32,458 nt of DNA, taken from NCBI RefSeq assembly GCF_000746085.1, contig NZ_KN050806.1:10835-43292 (forward strand), read 5' to 3'. The stretch is from Methylocapsa aurea. Its GTDB lineage: Bacteria > Pseudomonadota > Alphaproteobacteria > Rhizobiales > Beijerinckiaceae. The translations under genes were made by a program, and so were the position numbers. Shown here piece by piece: positions 18,765 through 29,982 of the stretch (its first letter is position 1; the number at the start of each line of letters is the position of its first letter). The notes under the pieces were generated by a model. It had not been told where the DNA came from. It saw only the letters and a program-made list of their open reading frames with translations, and ran no database searches.

Positions 18765-19829
18765 CTATTCTCTGGTCAGCGGCCTCCGATTGGCTGTCGC
18801 TGGATCGTTCCTGTCGGCGCGCCAGCCCGGGTGATTGAAATGGATGACGAAGTCGCCATTGTAGGAGATCACCGCATCGTCGAAAGTCAGTCTGCCGATG
18901 CGGCGCCAGTTCTTGAAAGTCCGCCGTACAAAACCGAGAATGTCGCGCGTCGCCCCTTCGTCCGTCACTTCGATGTGGAATGTGAGCTTGCGTTTTGGAA
19001 TGGGATCGCCCTTGTCGAAAATCTGCGCCATGACTTCGTCGCGGAAGTCTAGGTTTTCGCCTTCGATCCTCGGTTGATCGGGTGCGACGAGGAGGCGCAT
19101 GAACGCGGGCGCCCGCGTGGGTTCGCGCGGCGGCTTACCGAGTTCAGCGACCTGATACACCTGACGCACGGTGGATTGCTTATCGGCGAGGGTGAACACA
19201 ATGCCCGAGACTAGCAAGATTGGCAGACCTTTGCCTTGACGCCACGGGGTCACATCGGGAGCATTGCGAAGCTCTGCGTCGTTGATATATTCGGTATGGT
19301 CGCCGCCGATGTCCTCCTGAGAAAAGATGCTCGCCGTGCGAAGTGGGGCGGCATGGTTGGGGTCCGTAGTGGGAAATAGCTTGCCAACGAGCGACAACGA
19401 TCGCGTTTCGCCACGTTGGAGGAGCCGGCTCGAATAGCGTCCCACAACCAAGGCTTGACGGTCTTTGCCGAAATAGCCCGAGTACTCGGTTTCTTCTGTA
19501 ATCTCCCATAAGCCCGTCAGACATACTCCATTTGGATGGACGAGGCGGCGGAATCCCTTTCCATCCGGACCCCAGCGCAAATCCGCGTGGGAGTCGACAG
19601 CGCGTTCCGAGGCCTGCCGAAACAGGTAGGGCTGGCCAAAAGGGAGAATGCCGCGCAACACACTCGATAGCGTGGTCTCATAGTTGGGTAGAGGCGGCTC
19701 GCCGTCGCGACCCCAAACGTCCTGGTACGGATTGGCGAAGATCGCGTCGCGCACCTCGGCGAATCGCGATCCGGCATAACGGCGATCCTCCTCGCCGACT
19801 GACTCAATTCCGAAATTGCTTGGCTCCAT
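18765..19829 (-). CDS. Possible catalase-like superfamily protein
   Basis: The product is 354 residues from the ATG at 19829, which has GGAGG nine bases upstream; the frame is open to 19886 without a better start. Segments such as RRLVHPNGVCLTGLWEITEETEYSGYF, given here from about residues 92-118, and LVGKLFPTTDPNHAAPL resemble the short catalase-family proteins of the heme-binding catalase superfamily, recalled from family knowledge rather than aligned. A proximal-heme Tyr motif of true catalases is not evident, so catalase activity should not be assumed. No signal peptide is seen. Its codon usage appears somewhat less GC-biased than its neighbours, and it lies beside the repeat element and between otherwise core genes, which is compatible with acquisition by transfer. 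Confidence 0.8.
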   Translation of the reverse strand: MEPSNFGIESVGEEDRRYAGSRFAEVRDAIFANPYQDVWGRDGEPPLPNYETTLSSVLRGILPFGQPYLFRQASERAVDSHADLRWGPDGKGFRRLVHPNGVCLTGLWEITEETEYSGYFGKDRQALVVGRYSSRLLQRGETRSLSLVGKLFPTTDPNHAAPLRTASIFSQEDIGGDHTEYINDAELRNAPDVTPWRQGKGLPILLVSGIVFTLADKQSTVRQVYQVAELGKPPREPTRAPAFMRLLVAPDQPRIEGENLDFRDEVMAQIFDKGDPIPKRKLTFHIEVTDEGATRDILGFVRRTFKNWRRIGRLTFDDAVISYNGDFVIHFNHPGWRADRNDPATANRRPLTRE

Positions 19830-20036
19830 CAAACAGCCCTCCCTGGATGGCCGGACGATCAGGCCTTCGAACGGCGCGCCGAGCACAGCGCTAAACTGGC
19901 TTGCGGATCAAGCGCGGCCATCAGAATAGATCGCTGCGGCGCTTTGGGAAATAGGGCGCGCCGCGTTAACCGACGAAGCTCCCGCCATCGGCCGACGAGC
20001 CGCGCGCAGCGCCTCCGTCGCGACGCGCCAGGCGGC

Positions 20037-20963
20037 TCACCCCTCCGGCAACGCGACTTTCGGGAGAAAGCCGCGTCCCTCCGCGACGATGAAATCCCAC
20101 ATGGTATGGGCGGGCGGCGAAGGCTCCCGGTCGCCGTGGCGAACCGCGAACCAATGCCGGATAATCGGCAGGCCGACAATGTCGAGCAAGACGAGACGGC
20201 CTTCCGCCGCCTCGGCCTCGATTGTATGCGCCGAGATCAGCGTAAGGCCGAGTCCGGCCATGACCGCTTGCTTGATCGTCTCATTTGAGCCGATTTCGAC
20301 ATGGACTCGCGGCGGCAGCACCACGACGCCATCGAAGAAATAATCGAACACGCTGCGCGTGCCGGACCCCTCCTCGCGCACGATGAAGCTTTCATTACAG
20401 AGATCGGTCTTAGCGAGGCCTGTGCGATTGGCGAGACTATGATCTGGCGGCGCGATGACCACCTGCGGATGCGGGCCAAAAACCTCGCTGGCGACCGGAA
20501 AGTCGAGCGGCGGCCTGCCCATCAGCGCGATGTCGATCGCATAGTCGCGCAGCCAGGCGACGATCTCGGCGCGATTGCCGACCAGAATCGAAATTTCAAT
20601 GCGCGGATTTTGCCGCGCGAACGCCGCTATCAGGCGGGGCGCGAAATATTTGGCCGTGGAGACGACCCCGATCGTGATCCGCCCGGCGTGCATTCCCCGG
20701 TGCGCCGACAGCGTATTCTTGAGCTCGACCAAGGCCAGATCGATCCGCGTCGCGACGCTGACGACTTCTTGTCCAGCGTCGGTCAAGCGAAGCCGCCCTC
20801 CGGCGCGATCCAATAACGGAACGCCGGCGTCTTCCTCGAGCAGCTTGATCCGCGACGTCAGCGCCGCAGCGGTAACCTTAAGCTTGACAGCAGCCGCGGC
20901 AATGGTCCCGGACTGAGCCACGGTCCGAATGGTCTCCAGATGTTTCAATGTTAAACGCCGCAT
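20037..20963 (-). CDS. cbbR: LysR-type regulator of the Calvin cycle operon (CbbR)
   Basis: The 308-residue protein has an N-terminal LysR winged helix-turn-helix (residues about 3-65; HLETIRTVAQSGTIAAAAVKL) and a periplasmic-binding-protein-like effector domain (ITIGVVSTAKYFAPRLIAAF). The latter segment is characteristic of CbbR, which activates cbb operons in response to metabolites such as RuBP, PEP or NADPH. It is divergent from cbbF with a 106-bp intergenic region holding LysR-type boxes, the standard arrangement for CbbR and its own operon. Confidence 0.94.
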   Translation of the reverse strand: MRRLTLKHLETIRTVAQSGTIAAAAVKLKVTAAALTSRIKLLEEDAGVPLLDRAGGRLRLTDAGQEVVSVATRIDLALVELKNTLSAHRGMHAGRITIGVVSTAKYFAPRLIAAFARQNPRIEISILVGNRAEIVAWLRDYAIDIALMGRPPLDFPVASEVFGPHPQVVIAPPDHSLANRTGLAKTDLCNESFIVREEGSGTRSVFDYFFDGVVVLPPRVHVEIGSNETIKQAVMAGLGLTLISAHTIEAEAAEGRLVLLDIVGLPIIRHWFAVRHGDREPSPPAHTMWDFIVAEGRGFLPKVALPEG

Positions 20964-20973
20964 AGGATCAGCT

Positions 20974-21013
20974 TAAATATTTCTGAATCCAATCTCAATT
21001 TTATTCACTTTTA
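20974..21013. promoter_or_regulatory. Candidate CbbR operator: two TNA-N7-TNA boxes
   Basis: TAA-N7-TGA at 20974-20986 and TTA-N7-TTA at 21001-21013 match the degenerate CbbR/LysR box, with centres 27 bp apart. A third overlapping match, TCA-N7-TCA, lies at 20995-21007. The AT-rich stretch sits between the divergent cbbR and cbbF starts, as expected for paired recognition and activation sites. The motif is loose, so exact boundaries are uncertain. Confidence 0.6.
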
Positions 21014-21069
21014 TTTCTTCCGGCTTTGGGCCACATTGCGCGCACTTGCAATAAGCATAAAGGGCCGAC

Positions 21070-22128
21070 ATGCCGAGACTCGCAGGCACTCTGGTTTTGG
21101 AAGCCTATCTGGATCAATGCGTCGCCGCGGACGCGCGCTTGGGCTCCGCCGCTAAGATCCTTCGCGAAATCGCCGCGACCTCGATCGAAGTCGCCGATCT
21201 CATTGCGCTTGGACTCCTGTTCGGCCGCCTCGGCGCGAGCCGTGACAGCACCAACACCGATGGCGACGTCCAAAAGGAGCTGGACGTCCTGACCAACGAC
21301 ATGTTCATCGAGGCTTTCAAGCGGGCGCCGGTGGCGGCTGTTGTGTCGGAAGAACTGAGCGATCCCTTGGGTCTTGATCCAACGGCGCCGCTTGTCGTCG
21401 CGATGGATCCGCTCGACGGCTCCTCGAACATCGACGCGAATGTCTCGATCGGGACAATCTTTTCCGTCCTTCCCGCGCTGCCGAACGCCTCCGACCTTTA
21501 TGCGCATTTCCTGCAGCCAGGCCGGGCGCAGATCGCGGCCGGATTCGTGATTTACGGGCCGCAGACCTCGCTCGTCTTCGTCCTCGGCGATGGCGCGACC
21601 CAGATCTTCACCTTGGACCGGCGCCACGGCTGCTTTTTCCAAGCCGCGTCCGATTTCAAAATCGCCAGCGATTCGACCGAATATGCGATCAACGCCTCGA
21701 ATTACCGCCATTGGGATTCGCCGATCCGCACCTATGTCGACGATTGCGTGCAGGGCGCCGAAGGGCCCTTAAAACGCAACTATAACATGCGCTGGGTCGC
21801 GTCCTTGGTCGCCGAGGCCTATCGCATTCTGCTGCGCGGCGGCGTCTTTCTTTATCCCGCCGATCAACGGGCGGGCTATGCCGACGGGCGGCTGCGCCTG
21901 CTTTACGAGGCGAACCCGGTCGCCTTGCTGGTGGAGCGGGCCGGAGGCCTTGCGACCGACAGCGTGCGGCCGGTGCTCGATATCGCTCCGTCCGTCATTC
22001 ACGAGCGCGCGCCGCTCGTCTTCGGCTCGTCAAACCTCGTCGAACTCGTCGCCCGCTATCATAACGATCCGCAATTTTCGGCCGAACGCGCGCCATTGTT
22101 CGGCAAGCGCGGTCTGATGCGCAATTGA
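21070..22128 (+). CDS. cbbF: Class I fructose-1,6-/sedoheptulose-1,7-bisphosphatase
   Basis: The enzyme dephosphorylates fructose-1,6-bisphosphate (and, in many bacteria, sedoheptulose-1,7-bisphosphate) in the Calvin cycle. The product is 352 residues, normal for class I. Metal- and substrate-binding residues are in VVSEEL (91-96) and DPLDGSSN (113-120). Further signatures are YNMRWVASLVAEAYRILLRGG and the C-terminal GRLRLLYEANPVALLVERAGG. The ATG is preceded by AAAGGG. It is the first gene of the operon, and cbbP starts 13 bp after its stop. Confidence 0.97.
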   Translation: MPRLAGTLVLEAYLDQCVAADARLGSAAKILREIAATSIEVADLIALGLLFGRLGASRDSTNTDGDVQKELDVLTNDMFIEAFKRAPVAAVVSEELSDPLGLDPTAPLVVAMDPLDGSSNIDANVSIGTIFSVLPALPNASDLYAHFLQPGRAQIAAGFVIYGPQTSLVFVLGDGATQIFTLDRRHGCFFQAASDFKIASDSTEYAINASNYRHWDSPIRTYVDDCVQGAEGPLKRNYNMRWVASLVAEAYRILLRGGVFLYPADQRAGYADGRLRLLYEANPVALLVERAGGLATDSVRPVLDIAPSVIHERAPLVFGSSNLVELVARYHNDPQFSAERAPLFGKRGLMRN

Positions 22129-22141
22129 CGACGGGGTCCTC

Positions 22142-23017
22142 ATGTCAGCCCGATATCCAATTATTTCGGTGACCGGTTCCTCCGGCGCCGGAACGACCTC
22201 GGTCAAGCGCACCTTTGAGCAAATTTTCCGCCGAGAGAAGGTCGAGGCCGCCTATGTCGAGGGCGACGCTTTTCATCGCTACGACCGCGCCGAAATGCGC
22301 AAGGTGATGGAAACGGAGGAGGCGACCGGCAATCGCCATTTCAGCCATTTCGGACCGAGCGCTAATTTACTCGAAGAGCTTGAGACCGTGTTTCGCACCT
22401 ATGGCGAAACCGGCAATGCGACGACCCGGCATTATGTCCATGATGAGCAGGAAGCCGAGCTCTATGGATCGGAGCCGGGGACCTTCACGCAATGGGCGCC
22501 CTTGCCGGAGAAAACCGATCTTCTCTTCTATGAAGGACTGCATGGCGCGCTTGTCACCGATAAGGTGAACATCGCCCGATACGCCGATCTCAAGATCGGC
22601 GTCGTCCCGGTCATCAATCTCGAATGGATACAAAAAATTCATCGCGACCGGTCGACGCGCGGCTATACGACGGAGGCGGTGACGGACACGATTTTGCGGC
22701 GGATGCCCGATTACATCCATTACATCTGTCCGCAATTCACCGAGACCGACATTAATTTTCAGCGCGTACCAACGGTCGACACCTCGAACCCGATCACCGC
22801 GCGCTGGATTCCGACGGCGGACGAATCGATGGTGATCATCCGTTTCAGCAAACCGCGCGGCATCGACTTTCCCTATCTGCATTCGATGATCCGCGACAGC
22901 TTCATGTCGCGCGCGAATTCGATCGTCATTCCGGGCAATAAGCTCGATCTCGCCATGCAGCTCATCTTGACCCCCTTCATCCTCCAGCTCGTTGAGCGGC
23001 GGCGGCGGACAAGCTGA
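22142..23017 (+). CDS. cbbP: Phosphoribulokinase
   Basis: The enzyme phosphorylates ribulose-5-phosphate with ATP to ribulose-1,5-bisphosphate, the RuBisCO substrate. The 291 residues match the proteobacterial octameric type. The P-loop is GSSGAGTTS (12-20), followed by AYVEGDAFHRYDR and HFSHFGPSANLLEEL, with the Walker B-like LLFYEGLHG. The spacing of 13 bp from cbbF and 15 bp to cbbT supports one operon. Confidence 0.97.
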   Translation: MSARYPIISVTGSSGAGTTSVKRTFEQIFRREKVEAAYVEGDAFHRYDRAEMRKVMETEEATGNRHFSHFGPSANLLEELETVFRTYGETGNATTRHYVHDEQEAELYGSEPGTFTQWAPLPEKTDLLFYEGLHGALVTDKVNIARYADLKIGVVPVINLEWIQKIHRDRSTRGYTTEAVTDTILRRMPDYIHYICPQFTETDINFQRVPTVDTSNPITARWIPTADESMVIIRFSKPRGIDFPYLHSMIRDSFMSRANSIVIPGNKLDLAMQLILTPFILQLVERRRRTS

Positions 23018-23032
23018 CGGAGCAACGCCAAA

Positions 23033-25045
23033 ATGAACATGCTCGCCAGAACTTCCAAACACGCCACCCATGCCGAAATGGCCAACGCGATCCGGTTCCT
23101 CGCGATGGACGCCGTGGAAAAGGCCAATTCAGGTCATCCAGGCATGCCGATGGGCATGGCCGACGTCGCCACCGTTCTCTTCACGCAATTTATGAAATTC
23201 GATCCCTCCGACCCGGCTTGGCCCGATCGCGACCGTTTTGTCCTGTCCGCCGGCCATGGCTCGATGCTGCTCTACGCTTTGCTTCATCTCCTTGGCTACG
23301 CGGGCGTGACCAGGGCCGAGCTGGAGCGGTTCCGGCAACTCGATTCGAAAACGCCAGGCCATCCGGAATTTGGGCATACGCCCGGCGTCGAGACCACCAC
23401 AGGACCGCTCGGGCAAGGGCTTGGCGCGGCCGTCGGCATGGCGATCGCGGAGAAGCTGCTGGCGGCCCGCTACGGAGCGGAAATCGCCGATCACCGAACC
23501 TATGTGATCGCCGGCGACGGCTGCCTCATGGAAGGGATCAGCCATGAGGCGATCGCTTTGGCCGGCCATCTCAGACTGTCCAAATTGATCGTCTTTTGGG
23601 ACGACAACGGGATCACCATCGACGGCGCGGTTTCGCTCGCGGATTCGGTCGACCAATTGGCGCGGTTCGCGGCGGCGGGCTGGTCGTCCTCTCGCGTCGA
23701 CGGCCATGACCCCGAAGCGATCGCCGCCGCCATCGAGCGGGCGCAGTCCTCCGACCGGCCGGTCTTGATCGCCTGCAAGACGATCATCGGCTATGGCGCG
23801 CCGACCAAGGCCGGAACCCATGCCGTTCATGGCGCGGCGCTCGGCAAGGAGGAAATCGCGGGGGCCAGGGCGCATTTCGCCTGGATGAGCCCACCCTTCG
23901 AAATTCCCGCCAATATCTCCGCCGCATGGGCCGAGGCGGCGGAAAATGCCGCCAAGGAGCATGCACGCTGGACGGCGCGCTACGGCAAGCTCGATCCATC
24001 CACCAGGCAAAGATACGACGCCGATCTTTCGGCCGCCGTGGCGCCCGCCGTCGCCGGGGCGGTCGAGGCCTTCAAAAGGGCCGCGAGCGAAGGCGGCGCC
24101 GCGCAGGCGACGCGGGTCTCCTCGCAAAAGCTACTCGACAAGCTCAGCCCGGCGCAGCCCAATCTCATCGGCGGATCGGCGGATCTCACCGGCTCCAACA
24201 ATACCAAAGCCGCCGACATGAAGAGCGTGACGCCAGGGGATTTCACCGGCCGCTATATTCATTACGGCATTCGTGAGTTCGGAATGGCCGCGGCGATGAA
24301 TGGGATCGCCCTCCATGGCGGCTTCATCCCCTACGGCGGAACCTTCCTCGTCTTCGCCGATTACAGCCGCCCGGCGATCCGCCTCGCCGCCCTGATGGGC
24401 GTGCGCGTCATCCACGTGCTGACCCATGATTCGATCGGCCTCGGCGAAGATGGGCCGACGCATCAGCCGGTGGAGCATCTCGCCTCCTTGCGCGCGATTC
24501 CCAATCTTCTCGTGTTCCGCCCCGCCGATGCGGTCGAGACGGCCGAGGCTTGGGAACTCGCGCTGCACAGCAGAACGGCGCCTTCGGTGATTGCGCTCTC
24601 GCGCCAAAACCTGCCGATCGTGCGTCGCGAACATGTCGCTGAAAACCTTTCGGCGAAGGGCGGCTATGTTTTGAGGGAGCCGGAGGGCGGGCGCGACGTC
24701 ACGCTCTTCGCCACCGGGTCGGAAGTGTCGCTCGCACTCGAGGCCGCCGATCGGCTGGCCGGCGACGGCGTCAAGGCCGCCGTCGTCTCGATGCCTTGTT
24801 TCGAACTCTTCGCCGCAGCGCCTCTCGCCTATCGCAAGGGCGTCATCGGCCAAGCGCCGCGCATCGCCATCGAGGCGGCGATTCGCCAGGGCTGGGACGT
24901 CGTGCTCGGGCCAGACGATGGGTTCATAGGCATGTCATCGTTTGGCGCCAGCGCTCCCGCCAGCGAACTTTACAAGAAGTTTGGCATTACCGTCGAGGCG
25001 ATCATCGCGCAGGTCCGCACACAGCTGGAGCACAAGGCAGCCTGA
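23033..25045 (+). CDS. cbbT: Transketolase
   Basis: This thiamine-diphosphate enzyme transfers two-carbon units between sugar phosphates to regenerate pentoses in the Calvin cycle. It is full length at 670 residues. The N-terminal segment has [12 protein letters not shown] (33-44). The ThDP motif runs from GDG (161-163) to DN (191-192). The pyrimidine-domain segment [20 protein letters not shown] and the phosphate-binding [15 protein letters not shown] are present. A gap of 181 bp separates it from cbbA, larger than the other gaps in the operon. Confidence 0.97.
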   Translation: MNMLARTSKHATHAEMANAIRFLAMDAVEKANSGHPGMPMGMADVATVLFTQFMKFDPSDPAWPDRDRFVLSAGHGSMLLYALLHLLGYAGVTRAELERFRQLDSKTPGHPEFGHTPGVETTTGPLGQGLGAAVGMAIAEKLLAARYGAEIADHRTYVIAGDGCLMEGISHEAIALAGHLRLSKLIVFWDDNGITIDGAVSLADSVDQLARFAAAGWSSSRVDGHDPEAIAAAIERAQSSDRPVLIACKTIIGYGAPTKAGTHAVHGAALGKEEIAGARAHFAWMSPPFEIPANISAAWAEAAENAAKEHARWTARYGKLDPSTRQRYDADLSAAVAPAVAGAVEAFKRAASEGGAAQATRVSSQKLLDKLSPAQPNLIGGSADLTGSNNTKAADMKSVTPGDFTGRYIHYGIREFGMAAAMNGIALHGGFIPYGGTFLVFADYSRPAIRLAALMGVRVIHVLTHDSIGLGEDGPTHQPVEHLASLRAIPNLLVFRPADAVETAEAWELALHSRTAPSVIALSRQNLPIVRREHVAENLSAKGGYVLREPEGGRDVTLFATGSEVSLALEAADRLAGDGVKAAVVSMPCFELFAAAPLAYRKGVIGQAPRIAIEAAIRQGWDVVLGPDDGFIGMSSFGASAPASELYKKFGITVEAIIAQVRTQLEHKAA

Positions 25046-25226
25046 CGCTCATGCAAGCCGCTCCGACGACGATCCGGCCACTGCGCGAGCTTTGTGGGCG
25101 GCGGCGTCGGAAGGCCGCATCGCAGCCGTCGAGCCTTTGCTCGAAGGGCTCAACGGCCGGCAGGTCGGTTCGGCGAATTTTCCTGGCGTCAAGGCGCCCA
25201 TCCGCAATCCGTGTCGGAGAATAATT
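25046..25226 (+). other. cbbT-cbbA spacer with coding-like remnant
   Basis: The 181 bp between cbbT and cbbA have an open frame that joins cbbA without a stop and reads like a helical protein segment ([22 protein letters not shown]). No RBS-supported start lies in it. It could be an untranslated leader or the relic of a gene lost from the operon. I cannot assign it to a family. Confidence 0.3.
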
Positions 25227-26312
25227 ATGGCCCGCATCACACTTCGTCAGCTTCTCGATCACGCCGCCGAGCACGATTATGGCGTTCCCGCCTTCAACGT
25301 CAACAATATGGAGCAAGGCTTGGCGATCATGGCGGCCGCGGCCGCGGTCGAAGCCCCGGTCATTATCCAGGCGAGCCGGGGCGCGCGCGCCTACGCCAAT
25401 GACATCATGCTGGCCAAGATGATGGAGGCTCTGGTCGAGATGTATCCAGACATCCCAGTTTGCGTGCATCAGGACCATGGCAATAGCGAAGCGACCTGCC
25501 TCACCGCGATCCAATATGGATTTTCATCGGTGATGATGGACGGATCGCTCGAGGCCGACGCCAAGACCCCCGCATCCTACGAATATAATGTCGCGATTAC
25601 CGGCAAGGTCGCGGAGGCGGCGCATTGGGTCGGCGCATCTGTCGAAGGCGAACTTGGCGTTCTCGGCTCGCTGGAAACCGGCGCCGGCGAACAGGAGGAC
25701 GGCCACGGCGCGGAAGGAAAACTCAGCCTCGAGCAACTCCTGACCGACCCCGATCAGGCCGTCGATTTCGTGACCCGGACCAAGGTCGATGCGCTCGCGA
25801 TCGCGATGGGGACATCGCACGGCGCATATAAGTTCACGCGCAAGCCCGATGGAGAGATTCTCTCGATGAAGGTCGTCGAGGCGATCCACGCAAAACTCCC
25901 CAACACCCATCTCGTGATGCATGGATCCTCATCCGTGCCGCAGGATTTGCAGGACATTTTCAACGCCAATGGCGGCGCCATGCGTCAGACCTTTGGCGTC
26001 CCTGTCGAGGAGATCGTGCGCGGCATCAAGCACGGCGTTCGCAAGGTGAATATCGACACCGATTGCCGCCTCGCGATGACCGCGCAATTGCGGCGCGTAG
26101 CGCACACGTCGCCGGACGAATTCGATCCGCGCAAATTCCTGAAGCCCGCGATGGACGCCATGCGCGACATTTGCCGGGAGCGTTTCGAGCAATTCGGCGC
26201 CGCCGGAAATGCTTCTAAGATCAAGGTGCTCCCAATGTCCGCCATGGCCAAGCGCTATGCCTCCGGCAGCCTCGATCCCCGCGTGGAATTGCGCCGCAAC
26301 GCCGCCGAATAA
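25227..26312 (+). CDS. cbbA: Class II fructose-1,6-/sedoheptulose-1,7-bisphosphate aldolase (Calvin cycle type)
   Basis: This zinc-dependent aldolase joins triose phosphates to make fructose-1,6-bisphosphate or sedoheptulose-1,7-bisphosphate. The product is 361 residues from the ATG at 25227, which has GGAGA six bases upstream and gives the family-typical start [20 protein letters not shown]. The frame extends to 24942 inside cbbT, but that part is not aldolase-like. The catalytic Asp83 and zinc ligand His84 are in VHQDHG. Other signatures are [30 protein letters not shown] and the [14 protein letters not shown] phosphate site. cbbL follows 15 bp downstream. Confidence 0.96.
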   Translation: MARITLRQLLDHAAEHDYGVPAFNVNNMEQGLAIMAAAAAVEAPVIIQASRGARAYANDIMLAKMMEALVEMYPDIPVCVHQDHGNSEATCLTAIQYGFSSVMMDGSLEADAKTPASYEYNVAITGKVAEAAHWVGASVEGELGVLGSLETGAGEQEDGHGAEGKLSLEQLLTDPDQAVDFVTRTKVDALAIAMGTSHGAYKFTRKPDGEILSMKVVEAIHAKLPNTHLVMHGSSSVPQDLQDIFNANGGAMRQTFGVPVEEIVRGIKHGVRKVNIDTDCRLAMTAQLRRVAHTSPDEFDPRKFLKPAMDAMRDICRERFEQFGAAGNASKIKVLPMSAMAKRYASGSLDPRVELRRNAAE

Positions 26313-27803
<1,491 letters not shown>

Positions 27804-27814
27804 GGAGCCCCGCC

Positions 27815-28234
27815 ATGCGCATCACCCAAGGCTGCTTTTCGTTTCTGCCCGATCTCACCGACGATCAGATCCGCGCCCAAGTTCAATATTGCATCGACAA
27901 AGGCTGGGCGGTGAACATCGAATATACCGACGATCCGCACCCTCGCAATACGTTCTGGGAGATGTGGGATCTGCCGATGTTCGACGTCAAGGACGCCGCC
28001 GGCGTCATGCTCGAACTCAACGCTTGCCGGAAGGCCCATGCCGACCGCACCTATATCCGCCTCTCGGGATTCGATTCCTCGCATGGGTGGGAGAGCGTGA
28101 GGATTTCCTTCATCGTCAACCGCCCGAAGGAAGAGCCGGGCTTCCGTCTCGTCCGGCAGGAAGGCCCCGGACGCCAGCAAATCTACACGACCCAAGCCTA
28201 TGCGGTCGATCGGCCGGAAGGCCAGCGTTACTGA
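27815..28234 (+). CDS. cbbS: RuBisCO small subunit, form I red-type
   Basis: The 139-residue subunit caps the L8S8 holoenzyme. It starts MRITQGCFSFLPDLTDDQI, typical of red-type small subunits, and has WAVNIEYTDDPHPRNTFWEM and MWDLPMFD. The C-terminal extension (GPGRQQIYTTQAYAVDRPEG) corresponds to the beta-hairpin tail that distinguishes red-type from green-type small subunits and helps assembly. The ATG at 27815 follows AAGGAG after cbbL. The frame runs back into cbbL out of phase, which is not meaningful. Confidence 0.97.
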   Translation: MRITQGCFSFLPDLTDDQIRAQVQYCIDKGWAVNIEYTDDPHPRNTFWEMWDLPMFDVKDAAGVMLELNACRKAHADRTYIRLSGFDSSHGWESVRISFIVNRPKEEPGFRLVRQEGPGRQQIYTTQAYAVDRPEGQRY

Positions 28235-28297
28235 TCGCGAGGCCACCGCGCCGAACGCAGCCTAGCGCCCGGCGGATGTTCAAGTGGAGGTTCCAGC

Positions 28298-29236
28298 ATG
28301 GCGGCGGACGACATCTTAGCGGAGGGCGGCTCCGACGCGCCCCCTGAGACCATTGATCTTCGCCGGGAGCTGACCGAGACCCACGCTCAAGAAGTGCTCG
28401 ACGAACTCGACCGCGAGCTTGTCGGCCTCGCCCCGGTCAAAGCCCGCATCCGGCAGATCGCGGCGCTGCTCGTTGTCGATCGCGTCAGGCGGCGTTTGGG
28501 CCTTCTTTCGGAAACCCCGACGCTGCACATGTCATTTACCGGAAACCCCGGCACCGGCAAGACGACAGTTGCGCTGCGAATGGCTGAAATTCTGCACAAG
28601 CTCGGCTATATTCGCAAGGGACATCTTGTCTCAGTCACGAGAGACGATCTCGTTGGCCAGTACATCGGCCATACCGCCCCCAAGACCAAGGAAATCCTCA
28701 AGAAGGCGATGGGCGGCGTGCTGTTCATCGACGAGGCCTACTATCTCTACCGGCAGGAGAACGAGCGCGACTATGGCCAGGAGGCGATCGAGATTCTGTT
28801 GCAGGTGATGGAAAATCAGCGCGAGGATCTCGTCGTGATCCTCGCCGGCTATGCAGATCGAATGGACCAGTTCTTCCGCTCGAACCCCGGCTTTCGCTCG
28901 CGCATCGCGCATCACATCGATTTTCCCGATTACAGCGATGGCGAATTGATGTCGATCGCAACGACGATGCTCGCCGCGCAAAGCTACAAGTTCAGCCTGG
29001 CGGGCGCGGCTGCCTTCGAAAGCTATATCGCGGCGCGCCGGCAGCAACCGCTTTTCTCCAACGCCCGCTCGATCCGCAACGCGCTCGATCGGGCGAGGCT
29101 CCGGCACGCCAACCGCCATTTTGAACAGGCGGGCCCCGTCTTGCTCGAAGATCTCATGACCATCGACGCGCCCGACGTGCTCGCGAGCCGCGTCTTTAGG
29201 GCCCGGCCCGATCAAATAGACTCATTCGATCGATAA
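28298..29236 (+). CDS. cbbX: Red-type RuBisCO activase, AAA+ ATPase
   Basis: CbbX remodels inhibited red-type RuBisCO by pulling on the C-terminus of CbbL; the ATPase is allosterically controlled by RuBP. The 312-residue protein has Walker [10 protein letters not shown] (82-90), the pore-loop segment [15 protein letters not shown] (116-130), Walker B VLFIDEA (141-147), and the sensor/arginine-finger region [19 protein letters not shown]. An RBS, GTGGAGG, lies upstream. It is 63 bp from cbbS, and its association with a red-type cbbLS is the normal pairing. Confidence 0.97.
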   Translation: MAADDILAEGGSDAPPETIDLRRELTETHAQEVLDELDRELVGLAPVKARIRQIAALLVVDRVRRRLGLLSETPTLHMSFTGNPGTGKTTVALRMAEILHKLGYIRKGHLVSVTRDDLVGQYIGHTAPKTKEILKKAMGGVLFIDEAYYLYRQENERDYGQEAIEILLQVMENQREDLVVILAGYADRMDQFFRSNPGFRSRIAHHIDFPDYSDGELMSIATTMLAAQSYKFSLAGAAAFESYIAARRQQPLFSNARSIRNALDRARLRHANRHFEQAGPVLLEDLMTIDAPDVLASRVFRARPDQIDSFDR

Positions 29237-29298
29237 GCGCTCGCTCAATTTCAAAAGTCAGCGCATGTCGCGATAAGCAAAATGGAAAGGATGTTTAA

Positions 29299-29982
29299 AT
29301 GGCCTCTCTCGTCATCGCCCCCTCGATCCTTTCCGCCGATTTCGCCAGCCTCGGCGAGGAAGTCCGCGCCGTCGCCGCGGCGGGCGCCGACTGGATTCAC
29401 GTTGACGTCATGGACGGCCATTTCGTGCCAAACATCACGATCGGCCCGGCCGTGGTCGCGGCCCTGCGCCTCCATGCGACGATTCCCTTCGACGTGCATC
29501 TCATGATCGCGCCCTGCGATCCCTATCTTGCCGCCTTCGCCGAGGCGGGCGCGGACCTGATCGCGATCCATGTCGAGGCGGGACCGCATCTGCATCGCTC
29601 GCTCCAGGCGATCCGCGGGCTCGGCAAGCAGGCGGGCGTCGTTCTCAATCCCGCGACCCCGGCCTCCAGCGTCCTGCATGTCCTTGATCTTATCGATCTG
29701 GTGCTGATCATGTCGGTCAATCCCGGCTTCGGCGGCCAGACCTTTATCCCTTCGGCAGTAGATAAGGTCGCGGAGCTGAAGGCGATGATCGGCTCCCGGC
29801 CGATCCGCATCGAGGTCGATGGCGGGATCAATCCGGAGACCGCCGCCCTCGTCGCCGCCGCCGGCGCGGACACGCTCGTCGCCGGCTCGGCCGTGTTCAA
29901 GGGCGGACCAGCCCATTATGCCGAGAATATCGCGGCGATCCGCGCCTCCGCCGCCGGCAAACAACGCCGCGATGCCGCTTGA
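29299..29982 (+). CDS. cbbE: Ribulose-phosphate 3-epimerase
   Basis: This TIM-barrel enzyme interconverts xylulose-5-phosphate and ribulose-5-phosphate, feeding phosphoribulokinase. The product is 227 residues. Signatures are [15 protein letters not shown] (7-21), [18 protein letters not shown] (33-50), [23 protein letters not shown] and the phosphate site [11 protein letters not shown] with [12 protein letters not shown] modest RBS (AAAGG) lies 8 bases upstream. It is 62 bp after cbbX, and the remnant cbbY start codon overlaps its end by 11 bp. rpe is the general name of this enzyme; cbbE reflects the operon. Confidence 0.96.
   Translation: MASLVIAPSILSADFASLGEEVRAVAAAGADWIHVDVMDGHFVPNITIGPAVVAALRLHATIPFDVHLMIAPCDPYLAAFAEAGADLIAIHVEAGPHLHRSLQAIRGLGKQAGVVLNPATPASSVLHVLDLIDLVLIMSVNPGFGGQTFIPSAVDKVAELKAMIGSRPIRIEVDGGINPETAALVAAAGADTLVAGSAVFKGGPAHYAENIAAIRASAAGKQRRDAA

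Noticed and set aside
24942-25226. 95-residue N-terminal extension of the aldolase
   Set aside because: It starts inside cbbT and has no aldolase similarity; ATG 25227 has a good RBS and the family-typical N-terminus.
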